NCBI GenBank assembly: GCA_027487485.1
Contig: JAIYDN010000112.1
Span: 1-64,000 of the forward strand
Length of the DNA: 64,000 nt
Direction: 5' to 3'
Origin: Planctomycetaceae bacterium
GTDB taxonomy: Bacteria; Planctomycetota; Planctomycetia; Pirellulales; Pirellulaceae
Shown here: positions 1-9,135 of the stretch, in pieces
Layout: the number at the start of each line of letters is the position of its first letter
Numbering within the stretch: the stretch's first letter is position 1
Program-made: the position numbers and the translations under genes
The notes under the pieces: model-generated
Told to the model about the DNA's origin: nothing
Database searches by the model: none
Seen by the model: only the letters and a program-made list of their open reading frames with translations

Positions 1-1
1 C

Positions 2-574
2 ATCGGGCATGCGATGGCGGACGTCGATCGTGCTTCGCCGTACCGTGTAACCGCGAATGACCTTTCCCAGGTACGGGCAAGGGTATCCAACACCATCTTT
101 GTGCCGGTCAATGAAGATCGTGACGTGAACAAGGATGGTCGGATCACCGCTCTCGACTTGTCGTTCGTGCGGGGCAGGGTGTCTAACACCGCGATCTTGC
201 TCAACAACATCACGATTCCAGCTGCAGGGTCGAGCGAAGAAGGAGCGTCCGGCTCCGGTGGCGGCGGTGGCGGTGGCGGTGGCGGTGGCGAGTTGCCCCC
301 AGGGTCTACACCTTTTGTTGGGGAACCACCAGTACCACCCAAATTTCCAAAAGTGGATGGAAGCCAAACAGCATTGAATGACGGACTGAGCATGAGCGTT
401 AGAGCAGGATTATTGATCCTTTCCAACAACTCAGGAGACTACCGTTCACCTTCGCTTGAGACGTCCGTGATGAAAACAGATGCGAAAAAGTTAGAGACAG
501 TTAATTCGAAAGAGATTGTAGACGATCTATTTGCGGAACTTGCACAGGAAGAACTTAGAAAGCTCTTCCCGTAG
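2..574 (+). CDS. C-terminal part of a dockerin-type secreted protein (5' end outside window)
   Basis: The reading frame is open to the left edge, so this is the 3' end of a longer gene; the ATG at 14 lies inside the domain and is not a believable start. The first ~65 residues form a dockerin-like pair: two segments each ending in a RARVSNT/RGRVSNT helix, the second with a clear calcium loop (DVNKDGRITALD). A run of about eleven glycines (nt ~257-291) follows, then a proline-rich stretch and a charged C-terminal tail of ~60 residues that I do not recognise. Planctomycetes commonly end large extracellular proteins with such dockerin pairs; here the tail beyond the dockerin is unusual. The upstream catalytic or adhesive domains are not visible, so the job of the whole protein is unknown. 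Two other proteins in the window, at 4332-9086 and 23671-24867, carry cohesin-like and dockerin-like domains. Confidence 0.75.
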   Translation: MGHAMADVDRASPYRVTANDLSQVRARVSNTIFVPVNEDRDVNKDGRITALDLSFVRGRVSNTAILLNNITIPAAGSSEEGASGSGGGGGGGGGGGELPPGSTPFVGEPPVPPKFPKVDGSQTALNDGLSMSVRAGLLILSNNSGDYRSPSLETSVMKTDAKKLETVNSKEIVDDLFAELAQEELRKLFP

Positions 575-673
575 TAAGTAAAAGGTCTTTACCATGACGG
601 CCATTAACGAAAGTTTCTGGAGGCTTGAAAAAATTCATCCCTAGATTTGTTGGATGGATTGTGTGACTTGGCT

Positions 674-706
674 CGAAATGATTCATTCGCAAGGATGAAT
701 CTTTCG
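674..706. terminator. Hairpin between convergent genes, probable bidirectional terminator
   Basis: An inverted repeat CGAAA-t-GATTCAT / ATGAATC-TTTCG gives a 12-bp stem with one bulged T and an 8-nt loop. It lies between the stop of the dockerin gene (574) and the stop of the convergent metallo-hydrolase (712). There is no long U-tract, so intrinsic termination is inferred from position and symmetry only. The rest of 575-711 shows nothing else. Confidence 0.45.
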
Positions 707-711
707 AAGCG

Positions 712-1704
712 TCATTGAAGCCAAAGCTTCAAGCGTCCATCGAGCCGGTCGGGAAGTGCTTTATCGACCCAACGCTTGATCTGTGTATCGTTGTACCGCG
801 TACTGAAGTGGCCGCAGATGACAATCTCGTTTTGGAAGTCGTTTCGCCGTGCAACAATATCATCCAAGTGAGTGTGACCATGCTTGTGAATCTTCTCCTT
901 GCGATGGTCCGGGGCGACAAACGTCATCTCGGTAATTAAGATCTTCGCACGGTACATGTCTGGACAGTTGTCCAGACCTTCTGGAGCAGTGTCGCCCGTG
1001 TATGCCACCAAGGGGATTCGGATCTCTCGCGTGACATCAGTGCCAGAAAGTTTGATGTCGCGAATTTGATCCCCCGTTAAATTCACGAACTCGGGGCGAA
1101 GCTTACGGCGGCGTTCCCAAACGATAAATCCAAGCGAAGGAATTGAATGCTTCGTCGCACTTGTGGTAACAACCAACTCGCGAGACAACTCAATTTCCTG
1201 GTTCGCAGTTAACGGAACCAAGTCGCATGGCAGACGCCCACGATCCAACCTTGAAAAGCACTTCAGCATCGCGTCCACCGAAGAAACAGCAGACTCGGGC
1301 AAGTAAATGGTAGGCTTCTCCATTTTCATCATGCGACGCCGAGCGACGTAAGCAGGCAGAGCCGCGATGTGGTCGAGATGAGCGTGGGATACCATGAATC
1401 TTGGCAGGGCCATAAAATCCCAGGGTTGAGCCCCCAGGTCGAAACCAAGTTTCATTTCGGCGATGCGCCAATAAGTCTGAACCGCAGCACGCGAATAGCC
1501 ATCGATGGTCAGAGAATCATGAGTCAGGCTAAGCGTAGGGGCGTTATCGACCGACCCGATCGTTTCCGCAAGCTGCGAATCGATTCTTTGCGACGATGAT
1601 GATGCTTTCGGGCCTAGGGACTTGGCCCCTGGCTCGTTTTGATTCGACACTATAACCTCGAGTGTTTTTCGGTGACCGCTTTCAACGAACGCGTCACTTT
1701 TCAT
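712..1704 (-). CDS. MBL-fold metallo-hydrolase, RNase Z-like
   Basis: A metallo-beta-lactamase-fold hydrolase. The zinc signature HAHLDH is at residues 107-112, followed by a GDTAP segment (~residue 240), an HGHTHLDD segment and a final CGHFS histidine motif, the order expected for RNase Z and related phosphodiesterases. That family cleaves tRNA 3' ends or other phosphodiesters in the cytoplasm; the substrate here cannot be told from sequence. The gene starts 21 nt after recJ on the same strand, so the two are probably co-transcribed. The first ~55 residues are low in conserved features. The ATG at 1704 has no visible ribosome-binding site, whereas a GTG at 1650 has GAGG five bases upstream and may be the true start (312 aa). 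Confidence 0.8.
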   Translation of the reverse strand: MKSDAFVESGHRKTLEVIVSNQNEPGAKSLGPKASSSSQRIDSQLAETIGSVDNAPTLSLTHDSLTIDGYSRAAVQTYWRIAEMKLGFDLGAQPWDFMALPRFMVSHAHLDHIAALPAYVARRRMMKMEKPTIYLPESAVSSVDAMLKCFSRLDRGRLPCDLVPLTANQEIELSRELVVTTSATKHSIPSLGFIVWERRRKLRPEFVNLTGDQIRDIKLSGTDVTREIRIPLVAYTGDTAPEGLDNCPDMYRAKILITEMTFVAPDHRKEKIHKHGHTHLDDIVARRNDFQNEIVICGHFSTRYNDTQIKRWVDKALPDRLDGRLKLWLQ

Positions 1705-1725
1705 CAGGACGCCAATTCGACTGGA

Positions 1726-3549
1726 TTAAGAGAATTCACTTCCCGCAGGCAGGGAGGAAACGCTTTCCGCTTTGGACGTTCGCGGCGAGTGAGGGGATTG
1801 TGCAGCAATCCTGGAAACTCGCCAGTCCAACAATTGTAACTGAACGCTTTTCATTCCGTTGTAATCATTGATGTTTGGCCGAAAGGCGATATCAAACTGC
1901 CCCTTATGGCTATTCATGGGTTCAATCCAATCCGATTGGCCAAATGCAACGGCTCGCATTACAGAACCAAACTGAGTGAACCGTGCGGTCATGTGCCGAT
2001 CGCCAGCCCCCATGGCTTTGGCTGATTCAGTGAGTTCCACGTTGCTGGCCACCAAAACGGGCCGCGGATTGCCTGCCCCAAAAGGAGCCAGCTTTTCCAT
2101 CATCGAAACGGTATTGAGATTCATTTGCTTCAACGTCGTTTCGGCATCGATTTGAAGCTGAGCCACAGGTTGCTGGCCTTTCAAATGGCCGGAAACAGCT
2201 TCGCAAAAGGCATCGCGAAAAGATGCGATCTTACTTTCTTCGATTCGAAGCCCGGCAGCAGCAGCATGTCCGCCACATGAAACCAGATGCTCACGGCACA
2301 ATTCCAAGGTGGAGTGTAGATCGATAATACCCTGGGAACGAGCCGAACCGGTTGCGGGTTTTTGGCCGATGGGATCCATTCCAATGATCACTACGGGTCG
2401 ATGAAACTTCTCCGACAAGCGGCTTGCTACGACACCAATCACGCCCAAATGCCAGCCCGGCGCGGATAGAACCAACGCTGAATCATTCTCAATATCAAAC
2501 TGTTCTTTCGCCTGCTTGGTGGCTGCGATGACGATGCTTCGCTCAAGCGATTCACGGTCCGCGTTCAGTCGGTCGATATACTCCGCCAAGGTTTCCGCTC
2601 GCTTAGGATCCTGAGTTGTCATCAGCTCAATTCCCAGCTGCGCCTGCCCGAGCCGACCAGCCGCATTGAGACGCGGCGCGATCGTGAATGCAATGTCTTC
2701 CGCCGTTAGTGTCTTTTTCTCGTGTAACTTGGTCTGCTTTAGCAGTGCTTTCAGCCCCATCGGAGCATGCTCTTGCATCAGTTTTAAAGCGTGCCGCACG
2801 ATCAAGCGATTCTCATCCAATAACGGCACCACATCCGCTACAGTCCCGATCGCCGCAAGCGTCGTTGCCTGAAGCAGGAAATCTCGAAGCGCAATGGAGA
2901 CTTTTTTGGCCTGACTAGCGTGTTGGCAAAGAGCCCAAGCAAGCTTGAATGCCACACCGGCACCACATAAACCATGAAATGGGTATTGATGTCCTGGAAG
3001 AGCCGGATGAACGATCGCGGCCGCCAAAGGGAGCGTCTCGCCCATGCGGTGGTGATCCGTGATGATCAGCTCGATTCCAAGCTTGCGACAACGCTCGGCC
3101 TCTTGGATCGAGCCAATCCCGCAGTCGACGCTCACAAGCATCTTCCGACCGCGCTGAGCAAGCTTCTCAATCGCATCGCAGCTCAACCCGTAGCTATCTT
3201 CCAGCCGATTCGGCACAAAATACTGGACATCTGCTCCTAAGAGCCGGAGACAGTTGAACAAAATGGAGGTGCCTGTCATTCCGTCAGCATCGTAGTCACC
3301 GTAAACCGTGATTGGCGTTTTGGCCGTTACCGCGGCATAGATTCTTTGGGAGGCGTCAACGATACCTGGCAGAAGCTCAGGCTCCCGCAGATCGGAGAAT
3401 CTAGCCTCTAGGAACCTGGATATCTCGTCCCTATTGGTGATTTCACGGCCGTAGAGAAGTTGAGCGACGACCATGTCGACGTTCGCCGACCTTGCCAATT
3501 CAACGATGGCGGCTGAATCATGCCCTTTGAACAGCCATTGCTTTGCCAT
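1726..3549 (-). CDS. recJ: Single-stranded-DNA-specific exonuclease RecJ
   Basis: RecJ degrades single-stranded DNA 5' to 3' in recombination and mismatch repair. The DHH phosphoesterase motifs are present in order: GDYDADG (residues 84-90), SVDCGIGS, TDHHRMGE, and the later GGHAAAAG of the DHHA1 region, followed by the OB-fold C-terminal part. The 607-residue length is normal for the family. The longest frame begins at a TTG (3558), but ATG 3549 is preferred because GGAGG sits nine bases before it and would be too close to the TTG. The MBL-fold gene follows closely downstream; rpmG lies upstream on the same strand with a ~190-nt gap. Confidence 0.95.
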   Translation of the reverse strand: MAKQWLFKGHDSAAIVELARSANVDMVVAQLLYGREITNRDEISRFLEARFSDLREPELLPGIVDASQRIYAAVTAKTPITVYGDYDADGMTGTSILFNCLRLLGADVQYFVPNRLEDSYGLSCDAIEKLAQRGRKMLVSVDCGIGSIQEAERCRKLGIELIITDHHRMGETLPLAAAIVHPALPGHQYPFHGLCGAGVAFKLAWALCQHASQAKKVSIALRDFLLQATTLAAIGTVADVVPLLDENRLIVRHALKLMQEHAPMGLKALLKQTKLHEKKTLTAEDIAFTIAPRLNAAGRLGQAQLGIELMTTQDPKRAETLAEYIDRLNADRESLERSIVIAATKQAKEQFDIENDSALVLSAPGWHLGVIGVVASRLSEKFHRPVVIIGMDPIGQKPATGSARSQGIIDLHSTLELCREHLVSCGGHAAAAGLRIEESKIASFRDAFCEAVSGHLKGQQPVAQLQIDAETTLKQMNLNTVSMMEKLAPFGAGNPRPVLVASNVELTESAKAMGAGDRHMTARFTQFGSVMRAVAFGQSDWIEPMNSHKGQFDIAFRPNINDYNGMKSVQLQLLDWRVSRIAAQSPHSPRTSKAESVSSLPAGSEFS

Positions 3550-3742
3550 GCGTCCCAACCTCCGTGCAAACCGATAAAAACAATAGACGCGAAGTGGGAA
3601 AACCGAAAATCCAACCCCTCGGAACTCGCACGAATCACATAACGAAACTCAATCGTGCCGCAGGCCAATGCCACAGCACGAGAGTCTAGATAAGAATTAG
3701 AACCGACTTGTTTACCGCAATTCGAGGTAATTCCGTGAAGAA

Positions 3743-3907
3743 TTACTTTCGCTTTTCAAGATGCAGGGTAACGCGGCGAAGGCGTGGGCTGTATTTCTTC
3801 AGCTGCAGTTTCTCCCCACCAGGCTTACGCAACAAACAGTAGTTAATGTCGCCGGTTTCCTGACAAACGAGGAATGTAGTTTCCTTTTTCTTTTTGCTCT
3901 TGGCCAT
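3743..3907 (-). CDS. rpmG: 50S ribosomal protein L33
   Basis: A 54-codon gene. It encodes MAKSKKKKETTFLVCQETGD, then a basic segment containing GGEKLQLKKYSPRLRR, and ends in EKRK. This matches the planctomycete form of bL33 from end to end, including its lysine-rich start and C-terminal KKYSPRLRR core. bL33 is a small protein of the large ribosomal subunit near the E site. Only one of the usual zinc-ligand cysteine positions is clearly occupied, so this looks like the zinc-independent type. It stands alone upstream of recJ with its own leader. The opposite strand over the same bases is open for 76 codons, but that frame resembles nothing. Confidence 0.9.
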   Translation of the reverse strand: MAKSKKKKETTFLVCQETGDINYCLLRKPGGEKLQLKKYSPRLRRVTLHLEKRK

Positions 3908-3943
3908 GTTCTTAAGATTTCTGCATTCAAAAACTGCGGTTTT

Positions 3944-3973
3944 AGACTCTCCGACTCGCGTATTATGGAGTCT
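3944..3973 (-). promoter_or_regulatory. Possible rpmG promoter with flanking dyad
   Basis: On the minus strand a CATAAT hexamer (3962-3967) resembles a -10 box and lies about 55 nt before the rpmG start. It is flanked by the inverted repeat AGACTC (3944-3949) / GAGTCT (3968-3973). No good -35 was found at 16-18 nt, so this is a weak call. Confidence 0.3.
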
Positions 3974-4331
3974 GGCCAGTTTCCTGCCTAGTTCAATTGG
4001 GCAGTTTAGCCAGACGACTTACTATGGAACTTCCGTCGGCAAACCGCATCCAAAAAGACGCTTGTTTGGAAATACATCCAAATATGTGACCTAACCCTCA
4101 AATTCGGACCCCAACCGTTCCGAGAATGATGTGTTAGAGGACGCCACGCCCCTGCGAAGCAAGAAAACTCGTATATGCTTGAGTTTGCTAGTTGGGAAAG
4201 TGGTAAGGGCTAGGCCGCGGATACTATTAGTTTCACAACTAGTATTTTGCAGGAAGTGCACTTTCGAAGTATTTCTAGCTAGGTTCAAGGTTCTCGTGAT
4301 GGGCCCAAGTTTGGGAAAAGCAGGATTAGAT
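3974..4331. other. Divergent intergenic leader between rpmG and the giant surface protein
   Basis: This stretch separates two divergent genes. A plus-strand frame is open from a GTG at 4131 into the giant gene, but its ~67 extra residues precede the secretion and LEPR-type region and look like translated leader DNA. Short A/T-rich stretches are present, but I could not assign a promoter. I see no RNA gene. Confidence 0.4.
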
Positions 4332-7300
4332 ATGACAGATATGCAACGCCAAAATTCGATGAAGACTTCTGCAAGGAAATGGTTTGCGGCTCTTTTGAAA
4401 AGCGCTTTGCCTTCGGTAGAGAATCGAAAGTGTCGCCCTATCCACTTCGAGCCGCTTGAATCGCGTCAATTGATGGCTGCAGATTTCTACGACGCAGCAT
4501 CGATGGCGGCCGCATCGGCTGGTTCGGGCACGAGTATGCCTTCGCAATTCAGCAGCGCCCCAATGAATTCCAGCGGCTTAGTCGGAGAAGGGGAAGACGC
4601 GGCGCCGAACCTGGTTGAATTTGCTAGAGCTTTGCAGCAAGCTGGCGTTCGCTTTTTTGGAGCTGATTGGTGTCCCGTTTGCACCGAGCAGAAGAAGCTC
4701 TTTGATGACGGTGCTCAGTTCCTGCCATTTCTAGAAATGACGAATCCCGACCGAACTCGAAATGCAACTGCCATTGCCGAGGGGATTACTCAATACCCAA
4801 CTTGGGAATTTGGCAGTGGAAACCGAGTTACAGGGCTGCTAACGCTGCAAGAGATTTCGACTCGGTCTGGAGTCGCAATCCCAACAGGAACCAACCCAAC
4901 CTTCACTGCGATTCCAAACGTGACTGTGCTTAATGGTTCGCCCTTGCATGTCCCAGTCGACGCCTACGATCCGAACGGCGGAGCTATCGCAATTACCGTC
5001 ACGAGCAGCAACCCATCTGTTATCTCTGCGGAAATGGTCACCAACAACAAAGCTTGGCGTATCAGCGTCAACGGCTACGGCGATATGGTGTACCGTCTTT
5101 TTGCGGATGAGGCACCACGTCCCGTAAACCGAATCGAAACCCTAACCAACAGCGGCTTCTACAACGAAGCTGGCACCAACAAAATCATTTTTCACCGCGT
5201 GATCGATAACTTCGTGTTGCAGGCTGGCGATCCAACTGGAACAGGAAGTGGCGGATCGACGCTGGGCAATTTCGATGACCAATTCGATCTTGATTTGCAG
5301 CACAACCGTACTGGCATATTGTCTTACGCTAAGTCGAGCGACGATACGAACGACTCCCAGTTCTTCATTACCGAAGGGCCCCAGCGACACCTGGACTTCA
5401 ACCATTCGATCTTTGGCCAGCTGATTGAAGGGGATGCTGTTCGAGAAGGCATATCAAGAACTCCTGTCAATAACTCCTCGCAGAACAAGCCCGTCAACGA
5501 AGTATCGATCAAGTCCGCTCAGATCTTCAACGACACCGAAAACGGGCTGATCCGATTGAAGGCTTTGGCGAATTCGGGCACATCTACCATTACGGTTCAG
5601 GTGGAAGACGCAGCGGGCAATCGCTTCTCACGGACATTTGTGGCTACCGCAGCAGCCGATACCGCCGACGGAGCACCGTTCCTGAACGACATTACGGTTC
5701 CCGCCATCTCGCCCGGCCAAACAGTAAACATTCAGCTATCCTCACAGGATGCGGAAGGCCAAGCCGTTTTTTATGAGGCTGCACGGCGAGGATCGGCGGA
5801 CTACCAATTCAATGTCAATAGCTCGACGGGCCTTCTCAGCGTAACCGCTCCGACCAACTTTACAGGGTCGTTCGATGTTGCCGTCAGCGTGCGCGCAGTG
5901 GACCAAAATTCACCGACCACTGGCGACAAATTCGACACGGAAGTTCTAACGTTCAATGTTGCTGCGGGGCTTACGGCCCCTACTTCCATCGATTTGTTAG
6001 CAGCAACCGATAGCGGAACCAGCGATTCCGACAACATTACGAACTCTGCCTCGATGCAGTTTGTCATTTCCGGCACAACCCCGGGTGCGACCGTCAACTT
6101 ACGTGTTGGCGATCAAGTTGTTGGAACTGCCGTCGCAACAGGCTCGACAACGACCATCACGACCAACTTGGTCTCCCAACTTGGCAATGGCGTGCGAAGT
6201 ATCGTTGCGACGCAAACCCAGAACGGTGTAACAACTTCAGCCTCGCCAGCTCTATCGGTTACTTATGACTCAGTCGTGCCCGCTGCAATTGCCTCAACTG
6301 CTTTGCCGACGAGCGCGAACGTGAACACCCTATTGAGCTTTGACGTGAACAGTCCAGAAGAGGGGCAGGGACTGCGGTATTCGATTGAAAACGCGCCTTC
6401 CGGATGGACCATCAATCAAAGTACAGGTCTGATGACTTGGACCCCGACTAGCGGCCAGCTTGGTCCACAATCTGCCTTGCTTCGGTTGACGGATACGGCA
6501 GGCAACTCCACGACCCAAGCGGTGGGGGTAACGGTATCCGATGCAGCAAAAGTTCGCGTAAGTTTGCAAGCCTTTGACTCGACCAATACAACGGCGCTCA
6601 CCTCGCTGTCGATCGGTCAAGAATTTGTATTGCGAGTAGTCGTGAATGATCTTCGAGTGGGCGGGAACCCTGAGGGTGACGGCGTATTCTCGGCATACCT
6701 GGATATGCTCTTTGATTCGACCAAGATTGAATTGGTCGGTTCAACGCCAGTGACTTACGATTCACTTTTTGGCAATGGCCGAAGTACACCCAACCTATCC
6801 ACCCCCGGATTGATCGATGAATTCGGAGCGTTTTCCAGCTTCAATCTGGGCCCAGGCCGCGCCACTCAGACGGTTGCCACCGTACGCATGCGGGCGACAG
6901 CGTCAGGCCAAGCTTCCTTTAGCACGAACCCCGCAGAGCTTCCCAGCCGAGGATTTTCCATATTCAAAGAAGATGGACAAATCCCCGATGGTCGAGTTGC
7001 ATTCGGGACTTTAAACCTAGCGATTGGTCAAAACTTTGTCGCGAACCCGGACCTCTTCAATTTCGATGAAGATTCTACCAACAATTCACTCGCTGTTCTC
7101 GACAATGATACCATCGTTACGGGTTCGGGGGCTGTCTTGTCGATTCAATCGGTTTCGGCAGGATCTCGTGGGGGAACCATCACGATATCATCCGACAATC
7201 GACGTGTGATCTACACGCCGGCTGCGAACGTGAACGGTCAAGAGACCTTCACCTACACAGTTCGCGATCAAACCAATGCAACCGCAACTGCGACCGTGAC

Positions 7301-9086
7301 GGTACAGCTACGTGCAGTGAACGACAACCCTGTAGCGGTGAACGATTCGCTCGGAACTGTCCGTAACACAGACCGAGACGTATTCATTCCCGTTCTGACG
7401 AACGACACTCAGGGCGCCGACTCGGGCGAGACCCTTACCGTCACACAAGTTGGAACCCCAAGCCAAGGTGGAACAGTGCGTGTCGGCAGCGCAGGCTCAG
7501 GCGTTGTCTACACTCCACGATCCAACTTCACCGGAAATGAAACGTTTACGTACACCATCAGCGACGGAAACGGTGGCACATCCACCGCAACAGTTACTGT
7601 CACTGTATCACCCGCTGTTCCACCACCAACAGTCGTAGGGGAATCATTCGCAGTCACCGAAGACGCAGCGGCGGCTGATTTTGATGTATTGGCCAATGAT
7701 ACTCCTGCCGAAACCGGCAACACTCTTACCATTACAGAAGTTAGGGCACCTAACGGCACGGCCAGTGTCGTTAATGGAAAGGTGAACTACGCTCCTCGGG
7801 CTAATTTCAATGGCCCTGAGCAAGTGGTGTATACCGTGCGAAGCAGTAACGGCGGACTCGCCAGCGGCACCGTGACATTCAACGTGTCAGCGGTCAACGA
7901 CGTACCTGATGCGGTCAATGATTCGCTCAGCACACTTTCGTCGCCGGGCCAATCGCTCAACGTTTTGGCCAACGATCCTAACGTCGATTCCGGCGAAACC
8001 TATACCATCACTGCAGTGACACAGCCAGCGACCGGGCAAGGGACCGTGCAAATCGGCCCGAACGGACGCACTCTTTTGTATTCTGCTCCCAACACCGATT
8101 TTAAAGGGACGGTGACCTTCAGCTACACCATTAGCGATGGGGGAACAGCAACCGATACCGCAACGGTCACCTTGAATGTACAGAACTTTACGCCACGTAA
8201 TGTTGGCATTACCATTCCCGAAGGCCTGCGAGGTTTGCCGATTTCCGTCGAAGTGATCAATGGAGCAACGGGAAGCGAACCACTTACCTTGTTGAATTCC
8301 TTCGATGGCTTCGCGCTCAATGACGTCGGCCCTGGAGACTATAAATTCACTTTGCCAGATCTGCCCTTTGTTTCTGGCGAAACGAGATCGGTCGTCGTCA
8401 GTTCCGCTCCAACGGCAACCAGCTCTGTTTCAACCCCGCTCAGCTCCGGCCGAATTGAAGCTCGATTCATCGACCTGCGAGACTTTATGGGAAGTAACTT
8501 AAGAAGAGGTCTTACGGCAGCAGTACGACCTAATGCTGAAACAGTTTGGAACAATGGTGTTGGGGATTGGCGTACCTACAAGGATGTCAAAGTATCGCTC
8601 AACTCGGCGGGCAACCAATTGACCGTCAAAGCTACGAATCCTTCCAATCAGGCTGTTCAAGCAGTCTTGCCTGTAACCGATCCACGCGTTGAAGTCCGCG
8701 GCAAAGAAGGAGACGCTTCCTTGTTCCGAATCAAAGCGCATCCTACCGATTTGACGTTCACACCGGCTCCGGCCGTTAGCACATCGTCGACAAAAACCTC
8801 GTCGTCATCTTCCTCGAATAATGGACTGAGCGGTGAAGGAGAAGGCAGATCGACTGCACCAGTCATCACTTCTAATACCAACTCGAAAACGGTTGCATTA
8901 GATCCAGCAGCCGTGGATCAAGTTATTCAGCAAGTCAAAGCACCGGACCGCGCTCTTGCCTCCAACAGCACGGGAGACAGCACGAAAAAAGTGCTAACTC
9001 AGACAGAACAAGCTTCCACGAAAACTTCGCAAACTAGCTCCAATCCGATTTCCAACGGATTCAGAAGAGGGTTTCGAACGCGGTAG
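4332..9086 (+). CDS. Giant LEPR-type surface protein: thioredoxin-like, cyclophilin, cohesin-like and four cadherin-like repeats
   Basis: A predicted extracellular protein of 1584 aa. The N-terminus holds FEPLESRQLMAAD (residues ~39-51), a variant of the planctomycete LEPR-XLL motif. A thioredoxin-like domain follows (nt ~4608-4880) with a WCPVC active site, resembling the one fused to VKOR. Next is a cyclophilin-type prolyl isomerase (nt ~5055-5530): FHRVI, FVLQAGD, SQFFI and the late histidine are kept, while the tryptophan of human cyclophilin A is leucine. Ig-like segments lead to a cohesin-like domain (nt ~6550-7025, with YLDMLFDSTKIELV and TPGLIDEFGAF). Four tandem cadherin-like/Big_9 repeats with DND/ANDT motifs follow (nt ~7040-8190), and a serine-rich tail. 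The ATG at 4332 has AGGA six bases upstream and is preferred; ATG 4299 and GTG 4131 are in frame. The domain mix suggests a surface scaffold with folding functions, which is inference. Confidence 0.85.
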   Translation: MTDMQRQNSMKTSARKWFAALLKSALPSVENRKCRPIHFEPLESRQLMAADFYDAASMAAASAGSGTSMPSQFSSAPMNSSGLVGEGEDAAPNLVEFARALQQAGVRFFGADWCPVCTEQKKLFDDGAQFLPFLEMTNPDRTRNATAIAEGITQYPTWEFGSGNRVTGLLTLQEISTRSGVAIPTGTNPTFTAIPNVTVLNGSPLHVPVDAYDPNGGAIAITVTSSNPSVISAEMVTNNKAWRISVNGYGDMVYRLFADEAPRPVNRIETLTNSGFYNEAGTNKIIFHRVIDNFVLQAGDPTGTGSGGSTLGNFDDQFDLDLQHNRTGILSYAKSSDDTNDSQFFITEGPQRHLDFNHSIFGQLIEGDAVREGISRTPVNNSSQNKPVNEVSIKSAQIFNDTENGLIRLKALANSGTSTITVQVEDAAGNRFSRTFVATAAADTADGAPFLNDITVPAISPGQTVNIQLSSQDAEGQAVFYEAARRGSADYQFNVNSSTGLLSVTAPTNFTGSFDVAVSVRAVDQNSPTTGDKFDTEVLTFNVAAGLTAPTSIDLLAATDSGTSDSDNITNSASMQFVISGTTPGATVNLRVGDQVVGTAVATGSTTTITTNLVSQLGNGVRSIVATQTQNGVTTSASPALSVTYDSVVPAAIASTALPTSANVNTLLSFDVNSPEEGQGLRYSIENAPSGWTINQSTGLMTWTPTSGQLGPQSALLRLTDTAGNSTTQAVGVTVSDAAKVRVSLQAFDSTNTTALTSLSIGQEFVLRVVVNDLRVGGNPEGDGVFSAYLDMLFDSTKIELVGSTPVTYDSLFGNGRSTPNLSTPGLIDEFGAFSSFNLGPGRATQTVATVRMRATASGQASFSTNPAELPSRGFSIFKEDGQIPDGRVAFGTLNLAIGQNFVANPDLFNFDEDSTNNSLAVLDNDTIVTGSGAVLSIQSVSAGSRGGTITISSDNRRVIYTPAANVNGQETFTYTVRDQTNATATATVTVQLRAVNDNPVAVNDSLGTVRNTDRDVFIPVLTNDTQGADSGETLTVTQVGTPSQGGTVRVGSAGSGVVYTPRSNFTGNETFTYTISDGNGGTSTATVTVTVSPAVPPPTVVGESFAVTEDAAAADFDVLANDTPAETGNTLTITEVRAPNGTASVVNGKVNYAPRANFNGPEQVVYTVRSSNGGLASGTVTFNVSAVNDVPDAVNDSLSTLSSPGQSLNVLANDPNVDSGETYTITAVTQPATGQGTVQIGPNGRTLLYSAPNTDFKGTVTFSYTISDGGTATDTATVTLNVQNFTPRNVGITIPEGLRGLPISVEVINGATGSEPLTLLNSFDGFALNDVGPGDYKFTLPDLPFVSGETRSVVVSSAPTATSSVSTPLSSGRIEARFIDLRDFMGSNLRRGLTAAVRPNAETVWNNGVGDWRTYKDVKVSLNSAGNQLTVKATNPSNQAVQAVLPVTDPRVEVRGKEGDASLFRIKAHPTDLTFTPAPAVSTSSTKTSSSSSSNNGLSGEGEGRSTAPVITSNTNSKTVALDPAAVDQVIQQVKAPDRALASNSTGDSTKKVLTQTEQASTKTSQTSSNPISNGFRRGFRTR

Positions 9087-9113
9087 CAATTTCGACTTAG
9101 TAAGCAAAGCGTG

Positions 9114-9135
9114 AAACCGCTTTTCTAAGCGGTTT
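9114..9135. terminator. Bidirectional terminator hairpin
   Basis: A perfect 9-bp stem AAACCGCTT / AAGCGGTTT with a TTCT loop lies between the convergent stops of the giant surface gene (9086) and the AsmA-like gene (9134); it overlaps the latter's stop codon. The flanking A and T runs fit an intrinsic terminator on either strand. Confidence 0.65.

Noticed and set aside
4131-4331. In-frame N-terminal extension of the giant surface protein from GTG 4131
   Set aside because: It precedes the secretion/LEPR region with ~67 residues unlike such proteins; a better ribosome-binding site lies before ATG 4332.
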